Part shown: positions 1 through 9,608 of the stretch, in pieces
Layout: the number at the start of each line of letters is the position of its first letter
How positions within the stretch are numbered: position 1 is the first letter of the stretch
Assembly: GCA_934309145.1 (NCBI GenBank)
Contig: CAKRCW010000002.1
Coordinates: 62,001-126,000 of the forward strand
From: an uncultured Lachnospiraceae bacterium
GTDB lineage: Bacteria > Bacillota > Clostridia > Lachnospirales > Lachnospiraceae
Direction of reading: 5' to 3'
DNA: 64,000 nucleotides
Notes under the pieces: generated by a model
What the model saw: the letters and a program-made list of their open reading frames with translations, nothing else
Told to the model about the DNA's origin: nothing
Database searches by the model: none
Translations under genes and position numbers: made by a program

Positions 1-25
1 AAGCTAAATTTTACAAGTTCTTTGA

Positions 26-1408
26 TTACTCAACAACGATATCAGAGTAAGCGTTAGCAACCTGCTCCTTAACGTTAGCAATTGCATCATCTACAGACTG
101 ACCTTCTGACCAGAATGTTGAAGCTGCTGAATCAAGGTAACCATTGAATGTTGCATCGTATGATGTAGCATACTGAAGTGAAAGTCCCTTAGCTGCCTCA
201 TCCCACTGAGCAAGAGGATCCTGACCATCAAGGATTGGGTTAGCACCAACACCATCAGCAATTAAGTTAGCAACTGCTTCCTGGTTGTTAGGGAAATCAT
301 AATCGTCTGCATATAAGTCATACATTGTGTCTGTATCGCAGCAAAGTGTATAGATAAGGAATGCTGCTAACTCCTTGTTAGGGCACTTATCTGTGATGAG
401 CATGTAAGAACCACCCCAGTGATAGCTAACTGGTCCTACACAAACATTCCACATACCCTTTGAATCCTCAGCGAGTGACCACTGAACAAACCATGTACAT
501 CCGAAGTAACCGAATACGTCACCTGATGACATGTTAGCTGTCCACTCTGATGACCACATAGCTGACTTTAATGAATAATCATTGTCATAAATTTCCTTAG
601 AAGTATTTAAGTAATCCTCAACACATGAATCAATGTTAAGCTTACCATCTGATACCCATGGAGAAGTCTTCTGATCGATGAATGCATACTTAAGATCATC
701 TGGACCAGATACCATGTACTTACCAGCTTCCTTCATCTTAGCAGCTGTATCAAGGAATGTATCCCAATCCTTAACAGATTCCTGAACTTCGTCTGGATCT
801 GATGTGCCAAGTACTTCCTCAGCTATATCTGTTCTGTAAACGAAACATCCAGGAGTTGCCTGCCATGTCATAGCCATAAGGTTACCATCTACAGTTGCAT
901 AGTCAATTGTATACTGATATGCGTTCTTGTACATATCAAGTGTAAGACCAGCATCTGTTACAGGAATTGCCCAATCCTGCTGTGCAAAATAGAGAGCAAC
1001 ATCATTATCTGCAGCTACTACTGAAGGTACGTTATCATCATTTGCTGATACAGCATTCTGAATACCTGTCTTATACTCTTCACCTGTACCTGAAACATCA
1101 AGGTTCTCGTAAATAACGAGCTCTGATAACTCAGGATACTTTGTTCTGAAGTGAGAATCGATTCTTGAACCGAGCTCCTCATTCCATGAATAAACGTGAA
1201 TAGCCTCGCCATCAGCTGAAGGAACTGGTAATGCAGTTGCATCAGAATCTGTTGCATCTGAATCTGAAGCAGGTGCTTCTGTCTCAGTAGCCTTCTCAGT
1301 TGTAGCCTCTGTTGTTGTCTCGTCGTCCTTCTTATCGCCACAAGCTACGAGAGATAATCCCATTGCAAGTGCTAAAGAAAGAGCCATTGCTTTTTTGAAT
1401 TTTTTCAC
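26..1408 (-). CDS. Extracellular solute-binding lipoprotein (sugar-type ABC transporter)
   Basis: This 460-residue protein has a lipoprotein signal peptide (KKFKKAMALSLALAMGLSLVAC, lipobox LVAC, Cys near residue 23), then a Thr/Glu/Ser/Asp-rich linker to about residue 60, then a family 1 type solute-binding domain rich in Trp and Tyr, as in carbohydrate binders. It should be anchored outside the membrane and deliver a sugar or oligosaccharide to an ABC permease. The start is GTG at 1406-1408, chosen because GGAGGG lies 7 bases upstream. No permease genes are visible; they would lie left of the window or elsewhere. The substrate cannot be read from the sequence. It is transcribed from a good promoter at 1546-1574. 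Confidence 0.85.
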   Translation of the reverse strand: MKKFKKAMALSLALAMGLSLVACGDKKDDETTTEATTEKATETEAPASDSDATDSDATALPVPSADGEAIHVYSWNEELGSRIDSHFRTKYPELSELVIYENLDVSGTGEEYKTGIQNAVSANDDNVPSVVAADNDVALYFAQQDWAIPVTDAGLTLDMYKNAYQYTIDYATVDGNLMAMTWQATPGCFVYRTDIAEEVLGTSDPDEVQESVKDWDTFLDTAAKMKEAGKYMVSGPDDLKYAFIDQKTSPWVSDGKLNIDSCVEDYLNTSKEIYDNDYSLKSAMWSSEWTANMSSGDVFGYFGCTWFVQWSLAEDSKGMWNVCVGPVSYHWGGSYMLITDKCPNKELAAFLIYTLCCDTDTMYDLYADDYDFPNNQEAVANLIADGVGANPILDGQDPLAQWDEAAKGLSLQYATSYDATFNGYLDSAASTFWSEGQSVDDAIANVKEQVANAYSDIVVE

Positions 1409-1517
1409 AAAAAAACCCTCCTTTTATAATGTGTGTGTTGTCTCCCTTTATAGGAGAACTATGTTTTATGAACCTATTCATTATCAGTCATAGACTGTTG
1501 GTTCCTTACATTAAATG

Positions 1518-1536
1518 TGCAAGGCTGTCCCTTGCA
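1518..1536. promoter_or_regulatory. Palindrome at the transcription start of the solute-binding protein gene
   Basis: TGCAAGG and CCTTGCA form a perfect 7-bp inverted repeat around a 5-base spacer, just downstream of the predicted start of transcription. It could be a repressor operator (for example for a LacI-type sugar regulator) or a 5' UTR hairpin. No regulator gene is adjacent. Confidence 0.45.
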
Positions 1537-1545
1537 ACTAACGTC

Positions 1546-1574
1546 ATTATAGGACATATTCAACAATTTTGCAA
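1546..1574 (-). promoter_or_regulatory. Sigma-70 promoter of the solute-binding protein gene
   Basis: On the minus strand TTGCAA (1574-1569) and TATAAT (1551-1546) are 17 bases apart. The rest of the 235-base gap to the next gene is AT-rich with no other gene. Confidence 0.7.
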
Positions 1575-1643
1575 GTACTTTTTGTTTTTTTCTTTGTGCA
1601 TTTGTACATTCTTACTAATTATTTGTATCCTATAATCAGTTTT

Positions 1644-2702
1644 TTAATTTTTAGCCTCAATATATTGTGCAATTTTCCCAGCGAGCTCTTTTGGACAATA
1701 TGTATAAAGTCTTGCAGGTCCCGATATCTCCTCAAAAGTTATATTGTCATATCCGTCAAAGTATTCTCTGGCATCTTTATTATATAAATCTATATAATCA
1801 ATATCTGAATTATCTTCAACTGACTGATTATATGTCTCGCTTACAGACTTATCCTCATTCACATAAGGCTCCATGAGTGGATTGGCATACATTATATACA
1901 TAGGAACCTTTTCAGGTACCCCCTCTGCTGCAACAAGCGCTGCATTATCTACAGTATCCAGATCTTCATTATACATATCTGTTGTATATCCACCCTTAGA
2001 TACAAGAGCATTTCTTACCTTCATCTGCATCTCGGTATACAGCATATAATCATTTGTCGGATATATACTCTTGACAATCCGCTGTCCGCCTATCTTACAA
2101 AATTGAACTAACAGATAATCAAAGAAACCACAATATTCATCCTGTGTAACATCTGCAAACTGTTCAGGATAATTCATTGTTATACCAATTATGCTCTTCA
2201 CTTCTTCAGGATATTGGTTTGCCCAATGAAATGCCTGTATTCCTCCTGTTCCTATAGCAACAAGAGTATATGGACCTTCAACGCCCGCTTCCTTAACAGC
2301 CTTCCTTGTCTCATCAAGTATCGTGTCTATATCTCTGCTCGCACCGCTTATCTCGCTGAATCCCACTCCGCTCCTGTCAACATAAACAAGTCTGTAATCA
2401 GTAAGATTATCAAATAAAGGCTGTAACGCTATCGAGTCATCAACAACAGAGCAGCTATGTAAAAATACCAGAGTCTCCTCTGCATCCTCATCACCCTCAA
2501 CAAGAACATGCATCTGATGTCCATTAACCTCAACCATAACGCCCGGAGGTGTCATATATACCTTTTCCTTCTTTAAGTTGCTCTTATGACTGAAATACAA
2601 AAATCCCACTATTCCAAGATTAAGTACAGCCGTTGCAAGCATAAATATTATAAATACTTTAAAAAATGTATGTAATACCTTCTTAAATCCTCTTTTTTTC
2701 AT
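1644..2702 (-). CDS. Membrane-anchored alpha/beta-hydrolase-fold protein lacking the catalytic Ser
   Basis: This 352-residue protein has one N-terminal membrane segment (about residues 14-37) and then an alpha/beta-hydrolase fold: the strand TLVFLHS, the segment RLVYVDRSGVGFSE and a nucleophile-elbow region reading LVAIGTGG. In active members this elbow is G-x-S-x-G-G; here the Ser position is Gly151. The usual C-terminal His position falls in GPARLYTY, with no His. I infer a non-catalytic family member, perhaps a binding or sensing protein. It is a single gene, divergent from the gene at 2933. The fold assignment is firm; the function is unknown. Confidence 0.75.
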   Translation of the reverse strand: MKKRGFKKVLHTFFKVFIIFMLATAVLNLGIVGFLYFSHKSNLKKEKVYMTPPGVMVEVNGHQMHVLVEGDEDAEETLVFLHSCSVVDDSIALQPLFDNLTDYRLVYVDRSGVGFSEISGASRDIDTILDETRKAVKEAGVEGPYTLVAIGTGGIQAFHWANQYPEEVKSIIGITMNYPEQFADVTQDEYCGFFDYLLVQFCKIGGQRIVKSIYPTNDYMLYTEMQMKVRNALVSKGGYTTDMYNEDLDTVDNAALVAAEGVPEKVPMYIMYANPLMEPYVNEDKSVSETYNQSVEDNSDIDYIDLYNKDAREYFDGYDNITFEEISGPARLYTYCPKELAGKIAQYIEAKN

Positions 2703-2932
2703 GATTAATCTCCGTATAATTCGTATATATGTATGATATAGATATATAATATACCTTCCTATTATATATGTACATTTTAAGTGTGTACATCAAATGCACA
2801 CCTACATATAATAATAGAGTTTTTTTTGATTGTAAATAGTTTTGAAAAATTTCACAATTTAACTCTTTTTTACATTATCTTACTATGTTAAAATATACAA
2901 CAGTTTATCATTTTAAGGAGTCTTACTATAAT

Positions 2933-3808
2933 ATGGAAGAAAAAAAGAAAAAAAAAGTTACAGCCAATGCGGACAACAAAAACCTTGCCACCATGAAGAA
3001 AAATGCCGGTGCTGAGGCTGCTGCTGAAGCTGCCGCTAAAAAAGAAGAGAATGGTGATTACGCCGAGGATAATCTTGAGCTGAAACGAATGAGTTTTCGC
3101 GATAGGACAAGAGCCAGACGCGAAAAATTCAAAAAGAACATGGAGGGAATGACCAAAAAGGAAAAAATCGGTTACTTCCTATATTATTATAAATGGAAAA
3201 TTGTATTTGGTCTTTTGTTTATAGCACTTGCAATAACTATTCCTATTACTGTATATAGAAACAACCGGCCTGTAGCCATCTCCTATGCCATAATCAACAG
3301 TCACTATCCTGAAAATATTAACGATAATGCCTTTGATGATTATATGAGTTTCTATGGCTATACAAATAAGCAGCAGATTATAACAAGCAATTATTCATAT
3401 CTTGACCTTGAAACATACGAAGAGGATTATGCCGCTAATTCAAACAGTGCCAATTTTACCTCCCTTCCTATGCTCTGTTACAATGGTTATTTTGATATTA
3501 TAATAACAGATAAGACAGGCCTCAAATACTGTGCCGCCCAATCCCTGATACAGCCGCTTGATTCATCTCTTTATCCAGATGTATATAAGGCTATAAGCAC
3601 AGACTATGCAGACACCATTGTCTCAACGGAGAATACTAATGGTACAAAAAAAGAATACGGTATCGACATAAGCGATACCGCATTTGCTAAATCTCTTAAT
3701 CTTGATTACAGTGATGTGTATATCGGTTTTATCGGTATAACCGACAGAAACCTTGCTAATTCAAGAAAAATCATGAATTATATATTTAAGCTAAACCTTG
3801 ACATTTAA
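2933..3808 (+). CDS. Single-pass membrane protein of unknown function
   Basis: This 291-residue protein has a charged Lys/Ala-rich cytoplasmic N-terminus (about 80 residues), the motif FLYYYKWKIVFG leading into one membrane helix (about residues 78-100), and an extracytoplasmic domain of about 190 residues. Proteins with a YYKWK-type juxtamembrane motif are common in Lachnospiraceae, without a known role. I chose the ATG at 2933 over the in-frame ATG at 2885 because AAGGAG lies just upstream of 2933. Its 3' end overlaps the convergent histidine kinase gene by 23 bases. Confidence 0.7.
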   Translation: MEEKKKKKVTANADNKNLATMKKNAGAEAAAEAAAKKEENGDYAEDNLELKRMSFRDRTRARREKFKKNMEGMTKKEKIGYFLYYYKWKIVFGLLFIALAITIPITVYRNNRPVAISYAIINSHYPENINDNAFDDYMSFYGYTNKQQIITSNYSYLDLETYEEDYAANSNSANFTSLPMLCYNGYFDIIITDKTGLKYCAAQSLIQPLDSSLYPDVYKAISTDYADTIVSTENTNGTKKEYGIDISDTAFAKSLNLDYSDVYIGFIGITDRNLANSRKIMNYIFKLNLDI

Positions 3809-5072
3809 AGGAAACTGTAAATCTTGTGCCAAAATCCGGGCGGGATAACACATCTATCCTGCCCTCATGGGCATCAATTATCCATTTTGCTATTGAAAGT
3901 CCAAGCCCTGAGCCTCCGGTATTCTCATTTCTTGCTTCATCCGAGCGGTAAAATCTCTCAAATATATGCACAACCTCCGACGACTGCATACCAATTCCCT
4001 CATCCTGTATAGTGTAGGAAATTTCATTCTGATTCATAGAAACGCCAAGCTTTATTGTATCTCCTGCGGCTGAATATTTCGCAGCATTCTGTATAAATAT
4101 TCTCATCGACTGCTTAATCATTGCCCTGTCACCATAGAATTTGACAGGTGTTGCTTCGGTCTGCGTATATTGATATTCATGCTGTGCATCTATCATTGCC
4201 GATTCATCGCATACCTCCTGCATAACCTCTGCCATATCAAATTCAGAATTCTTAAGCGTATTTCTTCCGCTGTCTCCTCTTGCAAGGAAAAGCAGCTGTT
4301 CAACAAGCTCCTTCATATGCTCGGATTCATTTTTCAGTGCCTCTATAGATTCCTCTAAGACACTCTCATCATCCTTTCCCCATCTGTCAAGCATATTTAC
4401 ATACCCCTGTATTACAGAGATAGGTGTTCTGAGCTCATGTGACGCATCCGATACAAATCTCATCTGCTGTCTCTTGCTCTCCTGCATCTTAGAAAGAAGG
4501 TTGTTAAGCGCAACCTCTATGCTCTGCAAATCCTTATCACCTGTGGAAACCTTTATATCCACAGCATCCGGCGACAGCTTAGATATAGCATTTTCCAAAT
4601 GCTCAAGATTATCAGTCTGAGTATAGCTTTCATTTCCGGCTATAGAGCTTATCTCCTCCGCCTTTACAGCCAAATCGTTAAGAGGCTTAAGGCTTCGCCT
4701 TATGTCATTGGTGTGGAACAAATCTCCTGTCAGCTGTACAAGCTGAAATGCCAGCAAAATGCAAAGTGGAAGCAGAAGATAATCAAAGATGTTATACAGA
4801 TAAAAGGTATCTGCTATCGTTTCACCGTATGTTGTCACAAGGGCAAAGCTGTTGTAAGTCCTTCCAATAATATCATATGTAAGGTTACTTCTGTCATAAA
4901 ACATTGAAAATCCGGCAAAGTCTGTTCTCCAATATATAATTGTTACTATTATCAATACAACAATTACAATATCCAGAGCAAGCATTGACATAAGTCTCCC
5001 AAGCCAAAATCGTATATTTATACGTCTCGCTATAGATGTCATTTTCTTGCTTGTCTGTTTTCCATCTACCAT
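3786..5072 (-). CDS. Sensor histidine kinase of a two-component system
   Basis: This 428-residue inner-membrane kinase has two membrane segments (about residues 28-48 and 95-116) flanking a short extracytoplasmic sensor loop of about 45 residues. A HAMP-like linker follows, then a HisKA domain with SHELRTP (phospho-acceptor His212), and a HATPase_c domain with the N box (NAAKYS), DEGIGM and the GGSGLGLSIA G2 box. All catalytic motifs are present. It begins 2 bases after the response regulator stop codon and its ribosome binding site lies inside that gene, so the pair is translationally coupled. The signal is unknown. Confidence 0.93.
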   Translation of the reverse strand: MVDGKQTSKKMTSIARRINIRFWLGRLMSMLALDIVIVVLIIVTIIYWRTDFAGFSMFYDRSNLTYDIIGRTYNSFALVTTYGETIADTFYLYNIFDYLLLPLCILLAFQLVQLTGDLFHTNDIRRSLKPLNDLAVKAEEISSIAGNESYTQTDNLEHLENAISKLSPDAVDIKVSTGDKDLQSIEVALNNLLSKMQESKRQQMRFVSDASHELRTPISVIQGYVNMLDRWGKDDESVLEESIEALKNESEHMKELVEQLLFLARGDSGRNTLKNSEFDMAEVMQEVCDESAMIDAQHEYQYTQTEATPVKFYGDRAMIKQSMRIFIQNAAKYSAAGDTIKLGVSMNQNEISYTIQDEGIGMQSSEVVHIFERFYRSDEARNENTGGSGLGLSIAKWIIDAHEGRIDVLSRPDFGTRFTVSFKCQGLA

Positions 5073-5074
5073 AT

Positions 5075-5755
5075 CTAATCATCCTTTATCACATATCCAA
5101 CGCCACGGACAGTGCGTATAAGCTTAATTCCATAGTGGTCGTCTATCTTAGTTCTTATATATCTTACATAGACATCAATGATGTTAGTCTCACCGATATA
5201 GTCATATCCACAGACTTCATTCATCAGCTTCTCTCTGTCGCAGACGATGTTTTTATTACACATAAGTGTATGCAGCAGCTCAAACTCTCTGTTAGTAAGC
5301 TCTACTTCCTCGCCACGCACAAGTACCTCATGCCTGTCAACATCAAGCTTTACTTCTCCAATCTCAAGTAAGTCGCTGTGAACCTGATTTACTCCCGTCC
5401 TTTTCTTTAACGCCACACGAATTCTGGCAAGCAGCTCCTCTATTGCAAATGGTTTGGTTATGTAGTCATCCGCACCCGCATCCAAGCCTGAAACCTTGTC
5501 CATAACCGCATCTCTGGCTGTCAGCATTATAACCGGGACATCCTTCTCTATTCTTATTCTTCTTAAAACTTCCATTCCATTCAATCCTGGAAGCATAACA
5601 TCTAATAATATAAGGTCATAGTTTCCCTGAAGCGCCATATCAAGTCCGGTTCTTCCGTCTAATGCCTTCTCAACCTCATTTCCCTCATGCTTTAACTCAA
5701 GCTCCACAAATCGGGCAATTTTCGCTTCGTCCTCAATAATCAATATCTTACTCAT
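5075..5755 (-). CDS. OmpR/PhoB-family response regulator
   Basis: This 226-residue protein has a receiver domain with the acidic pair in IIEDE, phospho-acceptor Asp52 (LILLDVMLPG) and the conserved Lys in DDYITKPF. A winged-helix DNA-binding domain follows, ending in RTVRGVGYVI. It is phosphorylated by the kinase encoded directly downstream and should bind direct repeats as a dimer. A candidate site is the 11-bp-spaced AGATTAA pair upstream of the operon at 6389-6406. The regulon is unknown. Confidence 0.93.
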   Translation of the reverse strand: MSKILIIEDEAKIARFVELELKHEGNEVEKALDGRTGLDMALQGNYDLILLDVMLPGLNGMEVLRRIRIEKDVPVIMLTARDAVMDKVSGLDAGADDYITKPFAIEELLARIRVALKKRTGVNQVHSDLLEIGEVKLDVDRHEVLVRGEEVELTNREFELLHTLMCNKNIVCDREKLMNEVCGYDYIGETNIIDVYVRYIRTKIDDHYGIKLIRTVRGVGYVIKDD

Positions 5756-5766
5756 AATTTCCTCTT

Positions 5767-6303
5767 TTAGCTATTTTTTATATCATTCTTGATATTGCCA
5801 CATGCGTCAGATGCCTTATCACACATTTCATTTATATCAACAGACATCTTATCAACGCCATTAAAGTGATATTTGAAATCACAGAACAAACCTATAATAA
5901 GCAATGGCACTGTAACCCAGAACAAAAATATCACAAGAAGTACAAATATCAGTACCGGTATCTCCATTATCTTCTTGTCATCCTTCTGCACTGCAAATGT
6001 AACTTCCATTCCCTTTTTGATAATCCTCTTACACCACTGTACAAATTTGTCCACACCATCACCTATAGTTTTCTTCCTGCATGACTCATGGTAATCTGCC
6101 TGTGCAAGTGCAAAATCATTGCTTGTCTCCGTATGTGTCGTGCTGTAGCTTGTAACCTCAGGTGCCTTTATTTTACCGAGCTTCTCAAGATATACAATCG
6201 CATCTAATATATCATAATCACAAGCCTCAAGTGCAGTCTTCGCGTCCTCATATGAAACACCTGTTTTCTCTCTTATTTTTTCTACCTTTTCTAAATTATC
6301 CAT
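5767..6303 (-). CDS. UBA-like/DUF4342-type membrane protein
   Basis: This 178-residue protein starts with a UBA-like three-helix domain (residues 1-45, EKVEKIREKTGVSYEDAKTA), as in the DUF4342 family. One hydrophobic segment (about residues 120-145) and a short charged tail follow. It is the first gene of the operon with the response regulator and kinase (11-base gap), so it may be an accessory part or a target of that system. The function of DUF4342 is not established. Confidence 0.65.
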   Translation of the reverse strand: MDNLEKVEKIREKTGVSYEDAKTALEACDYDILDAIVYLEKLGKIKAPEVTSYSTTHTETSNDFALAQADYHESCRKKTIGDGVDKFVQWCKRIIKKGMEVTFAVQKDDKKIMEIPVLIFVLLVIFLFWVTVPLLIIGLFCDFKYHFNGVDKMSVDINEMCDKASDACGNIKNDIKNS

Positions 6304-6388
6304 AATTATCTCTTCCTTTCTGATTATGTGGTTTCTGTAACCTTGTAGCTTTATATTACATAAGTCACATTAATCTGTAATTTAAGAA

Positions 6389-6406
6389 AGATTAAAATCA
6401 GATTAA
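6389..6406. promoter_or_regulatory. Candidate response-regulator binding repeats upstream of the two-component operon
   Basis: AGATTAA occurs at 6389-6395 and again at 6400-6406, an 11-bp period typical of OmpR/PhoB-family sites. A weak promoter for the operon (TTACAG and TAATAT, 16 bases apart on the minus strand) lies downstream, so the repeats sit where an activator would bind. This supports autoregulation but is inference. Confidence 0.35.
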
Positions 6407-7140
6407 AAATAATCAACCTTTATTAAACAAAGCCCCTTAGCCGGAGCAGTAAAGCCCGCCTTACTCCTATCCTTTAATTCAATAAGCTCATTCATGCTCT
6501 CAGGACTTCTCTTTCCTATTCCAACCTCAAGAAGTGTTCCCGACAATATCCTAATCATATACTGCAAAAATCCGCTTCCATGGTATGTCAGATTAAGGTA
6601 TGAGCCGCTCACCGATATATCTATATCATATATTTCTCTGACTGTGGACTTTTTCATTTTCGGATTGCCGCAAAAGCTCTTAAAATCATGCTCTCCTACA
6701 AGGTATGCGGCAGCCTTTTTCATAAGCTCCACATCAGGCTTCTTATCTGGTATATATACATATTTTCTGTTAAATACTGGCTTTAAATCTCCTATATAGC
6801 ATGTATAACAATAGGTCTTACCCATGGCATTGTATCTGCTGTGAAATCTGTCGGAAGCCACTCTGACCTCGCGAACGCATATGTCCTCCGGAAGGTATCT
6901 GTTCATATAGTCACATATCTCCTGCTCGCTCATATCCGTGTCCATATGTGCATTTGCAACCATTCCTTTAGCGTGTACCCCGGCATCTGTACGCCCGGCA
7001 CCTATCACCTCTATCTCCTTCCCTGTCATTACAGACAGCACATTTTCAAGCTTTCCCTGTATTGTAAGCTCAGTATTCGGCTGATGCTCCCAGCCATAAT
7101 AACGTGAACCATCATACGCAATAATCATTTTGTAATTCAT
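6403..7140 (-). CDS. truA: tRNA pseudouridine(38-40) synthase TruA
   Basis: This 245-residue enzyme converts uridines 38-40 of the anticodon arm of many tRNAs to pseudouridine. The catalytic motif GAGRTDAGVHA with Asp52 is present, as are GKTYCYTCYIGD and the C-terminal FLQYMIRILSGTLLEVG. Length and motif order are normal. It stands alone upstream of the two-component operon and is divergent from the GH1 gene. Confidence 0.95.
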   Translation of the reverse strand: MNYKMIIAYDGSRYYGWEHQPNTELTIQGKLENVLSVMTGKEIEVIGAGRTDAGVHAKGMVANAHMDTDMSEQEICDYMNRYLPEDICVREVRVASDRFHSRYNAMGKTYCYTCYIGDLKPVFNRKYVYIPDKKPDVELMKKAAAYLVGEHDFKSFCGNPKMKKSTVREIYDIDISVSGSYLNLTYHGSGFLQYMIRILSGTLLEVGIGKRSPESMNELIELKDRSKAGFTAPAKGLCLIKVDYF

Positions 7141-7395
7141 ATTTTGTTCAATCCTTTATATGTTCTTATATATATGCTTTATTATCACAGTAAATCGTCC
7201 TACCGTCAACCAAATTAATTGTTCTGTCACTGTATTCGCAAGATAAGCATGGTTATATTTTTGATAAATATATTACTAATAATACATTACTTTTTCATAT
7301 TTGTCTGTTATAATTTATAATAATGTTTCTGTTAAGTAGTAGTTTGCAGAAACCATAACAATTCATAAATGATATAAACAGGAGGATCAATGGAT

Positions 7396-8823
7396 ATGGC
7401 ATTTAGAAGCGATTTTCTATGGGGCGGTGCGATAGCCGCACATCAGGCAGAGGGTGCATGGAACGAAGGCGGCAAAGGTCCAAGCGTGGCTGACGTTATG
7501 ACCGCTGGTGCAAATGGTGTACCCCGAAGAATTACTGACGGTGTAATTGACGGAGAAAATTATCCTAACCATGAGGCTATTGACTTTTACCATCACTATA
7601 AGGAGGACATTAAGCTTTTTGCAGAGATGGGCTTTAAGTGCTTCCGTACATCAATTGCATGGACAAGAATATTCCCTAACGGAGATGAGATTGAGCCTAA
7701 TGAGGAAGGTCTTAAATTCTACGATGACCTATTTGACGAGTGTTTAAAATACAATATACAGCCAGTAGTTACTCTGGCACATTTTGAGATGCCTTATGGT
7801 CTTGTCAAGAAATATGGCGGTTTCAGGAGCAGAGAATGTATTGACTTCTTTGTGAGATATGCTAAGGTATGCTTTACACGTTACCAGCACAAGGTAAAAT
7901 ACTGGATGACCTTCAACGAGATTAACAATCAGAGTGCTTACACCTCAACACATCATCTCTTTCAGGACAGCGGTCTTTTAATACATGAGGGGGACAATCA
8001 GGAGGCACTCATGTATCAGGCTGCACACTATGAGCTTGTTGCCAGCGCAAAGGCTGTTGAAATCGCACATGAAATAAACAGCGATATGATGGTTGGATGT
8101 ATGATAGCTATGTCACCTATTTATCCTCACTCATGTAAGCCGGAGGATATGATGGCACACGTTGACGCAATGCACAAGCGTTACTGGTATGCCGAGGTAC
8201 ACGCAAGAGGACATTATCCTGCATACGTTACAAAATATCTGGAGAGAAACAACATAAAGCTTGATATTACAGATGATGATATAAATGCTCTTAAGAATGG
8301 TACGGTAGACTATATCGGTTTCTCTTATTATGCTTCATATGTTACAAGAGACCATAACCGTGCACCATTCTATACTTATATAGAAGAGACAGATATGGAG
8401 AACAATGAATATCTCCCTAAGAGTGACTGGGGATGGACTATAGATCCTCTCGGAATACGTTATTCCCTAAACTGGATGTACGACCATTTCGACCTTCCAA
8501 TGTTTATAGTTGAAAATGGTTTTGGTGCCATCGATGAGAAAAAGCCTGACGGCACTGTGGATGATGACTATCGTATCGACTACCTCAAGGCACATATCAA
8601 GGCTATGAAAGAAGCCGTTGACTATGATGGTGTTGATTTGTTAGGATACACAATGTGGTCACCTATAGACATAGTTTCAGCTTCAACAGGCGAGATGAAG
8701 AAGCGTTACGGCTTCATCTATGTCGATAAGGACAACGAGGGAAATGGAACCTTAGCACGAAGCAAAAAGAAATCATTTGACTGGTACAAGCATGTGATTG
8801 AGACAAACGGCGAAGAGCTATAG
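7396..8823 (+). CDS. GH1 6-phospho-beta-glucosidase
   Basis: This 475-residue family GH1 enzyme has the acid/base Glu in TFNEINN and the nucleophile Glu in IVENGFG. The C-terminal block with KRYGFIYVDKD, GNGTL and KKSFDWYK is typical of the BglA/AscB phospho-glucosidase branch. It should act in the cytoplasm on 6-phosphorylated beta-glucosides brought in by a PTS. I chose the ATG at 7396 because GGAGG (7381-7385) is 10 bases away; the ATG at 7390 leaves only 4. No PTS or antiterminator gene is adjacent. A TATAAT at 7309-7314 is a possible -10 without a good -35. Confidence 0.88.
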   Translation: MAFRSDFLWGGAIAAHQAEGAWNEGGKGPSVADVMTAGANGVPRRITDGVIDGENYPNHEAIDFYHHYKEDIKLFAEMGFKCFRTSIAWTRIFPNGDEIEPNEEGLKFYDDLFDECLKYNIQPVVTLAHFEMPYGLVKKYGGFRSRECIDFFVRYAKVCFTRYQHKVKYWMTFNEINNQSAYTSTHHLFQDSGLLIHEGDNQEALMYQAAHYELVASAKAVEIAHEINSDMMVGCMIAMSPIYPHSCKPEDMMAHVDAMHKRYWYAEVHARGHYPAYVTKYLERNNIKLDITDDDINALKNGTVDYIGFSYYASYVTRDHNRAPFYTYIEETDMENNEYLPKSDWGWTIDPLGIRYSLNWMYDHFDLPMFIVENGFGAIDEKKPDGTVDDDYRIDYLKAHIKAMKEAVDYDGVDLLGYTMWSPIDIVSASTGEMKKRYGFIYVDKDNEGNGTLARSKKKSFDWYKHVIETNGEEL

Positions 8824-8867
8824 TTCCCCTATATATAAATTATAAGAAAGGATTTAACAGCAAAGCA

Positions 8868-9539
8868 ATGAAAAAATTAATTATCTTAATGAGTATTTTT
8901 GTGCTAAGCCTCTGTCTGCTCACAGGCTGCGGCAGCGACAAAAAGGATGACAAGAAAACAGAGGAGACCTCTGAAACTACTACTGAAAGCACAGTCGATA
9001 ATCAGACTGCAACCTCTGACGATTCGGACGAGCTTCTCTCAGGAACACATCATGTAGAGATAAATGTAAAGGATTACGGTACAATCTCCGTAGAGCTTTA
9101 CGCTGATATCGCACCTATTACAGTAACTAATTTTATCAACCTTGCAAAATCAGGCTTCTATGACGGACTTACCTTCCACAGAATAATAGATGGTTTTATG
9201 ATTCAGGGTGGAGATCCTAACGGTAATGGTACAGGTGGTTCAGACCAGACTATCACCGGAGAATTTGCAGAGAATGGTCATAAGGAAAATAACATATCTC
9301 ACGTAAGAGGAACTATCTCAATGGCAAGAGCACAGGATTACAACAGTGCAAGCTCACAGTTTTTCATAGTACAGTCAGACAGTGATTTCTTAGATGGTCA
9401 GTATGCAGGCTTCGGAACCGTAACAGACGGAATGGACATTGTAGACCAGATATGCAAGGACGCTGTTCCTATAGATAACAATGGAACTATAGAAAGCTCT
9501 GCACAGCCAGTTATAACATCTGTAACTGTTATAGATTAA
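8868..9539 (+). CDS. Cyclophilin-type peptidyl-prolyl isomerase lipoprotein
   Basis: This 223-residue protein has a lipoprotein signal peptide (lipobox LTGC), an acidic Lys/Glu/Thr linker to about residue 55, then a cyclophilin domain with FHRIIDGFMIQGGDP, GTGGS and SSQFFIV, the conserved active-site segments. It should catalyse prolyl cis-trans isomerisation of secreted proteins outside the membrane. It follows the GH1 gene by 44 bases with a recognisable ribosome binding site (AAAGGA) and is closed by a strong terminator. Confidence 0.9.
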   Translation: MKKLIILMSIFVLSLCLLTGCGSDKKDDKKTEETSETTTESTVDNQTATSDDSDELLSGTHHVEINVKDYGTISVELYADIAPITVTNFINLAKSGFYDGLTFHRIIDGFMIQGGDPNGNGTGGSDQTITGEFAENGHKENNISHVRGTISMARAQDYNSASSQFFIVQSDSDFLDGQYAGFGTVTDGMDIVDQICKDAVPIDNNGTIESSAQPVITSVTVID

Positions 9540-9550
9540 TATATTTAAAA

Positions 9551-9597
9551 ATGGGTGTTTGCCTTAAACTCTGCTACGAGTTACCGCAAACACCCAT
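9551..9597 (+). terminator. Rho-independent terminator after the cyclophilin gene
   Basis: ATGGGTGTTTGC (9551-9562) pairs perfectly with GCAAACACCCAT (9586-9597) and is followed by ATATTTTTATT. It lies between convergent genes and may work in both directions. Confidence 0.8.
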
Positions 9598-9608
9598 ATA
9601 TTTTTATT

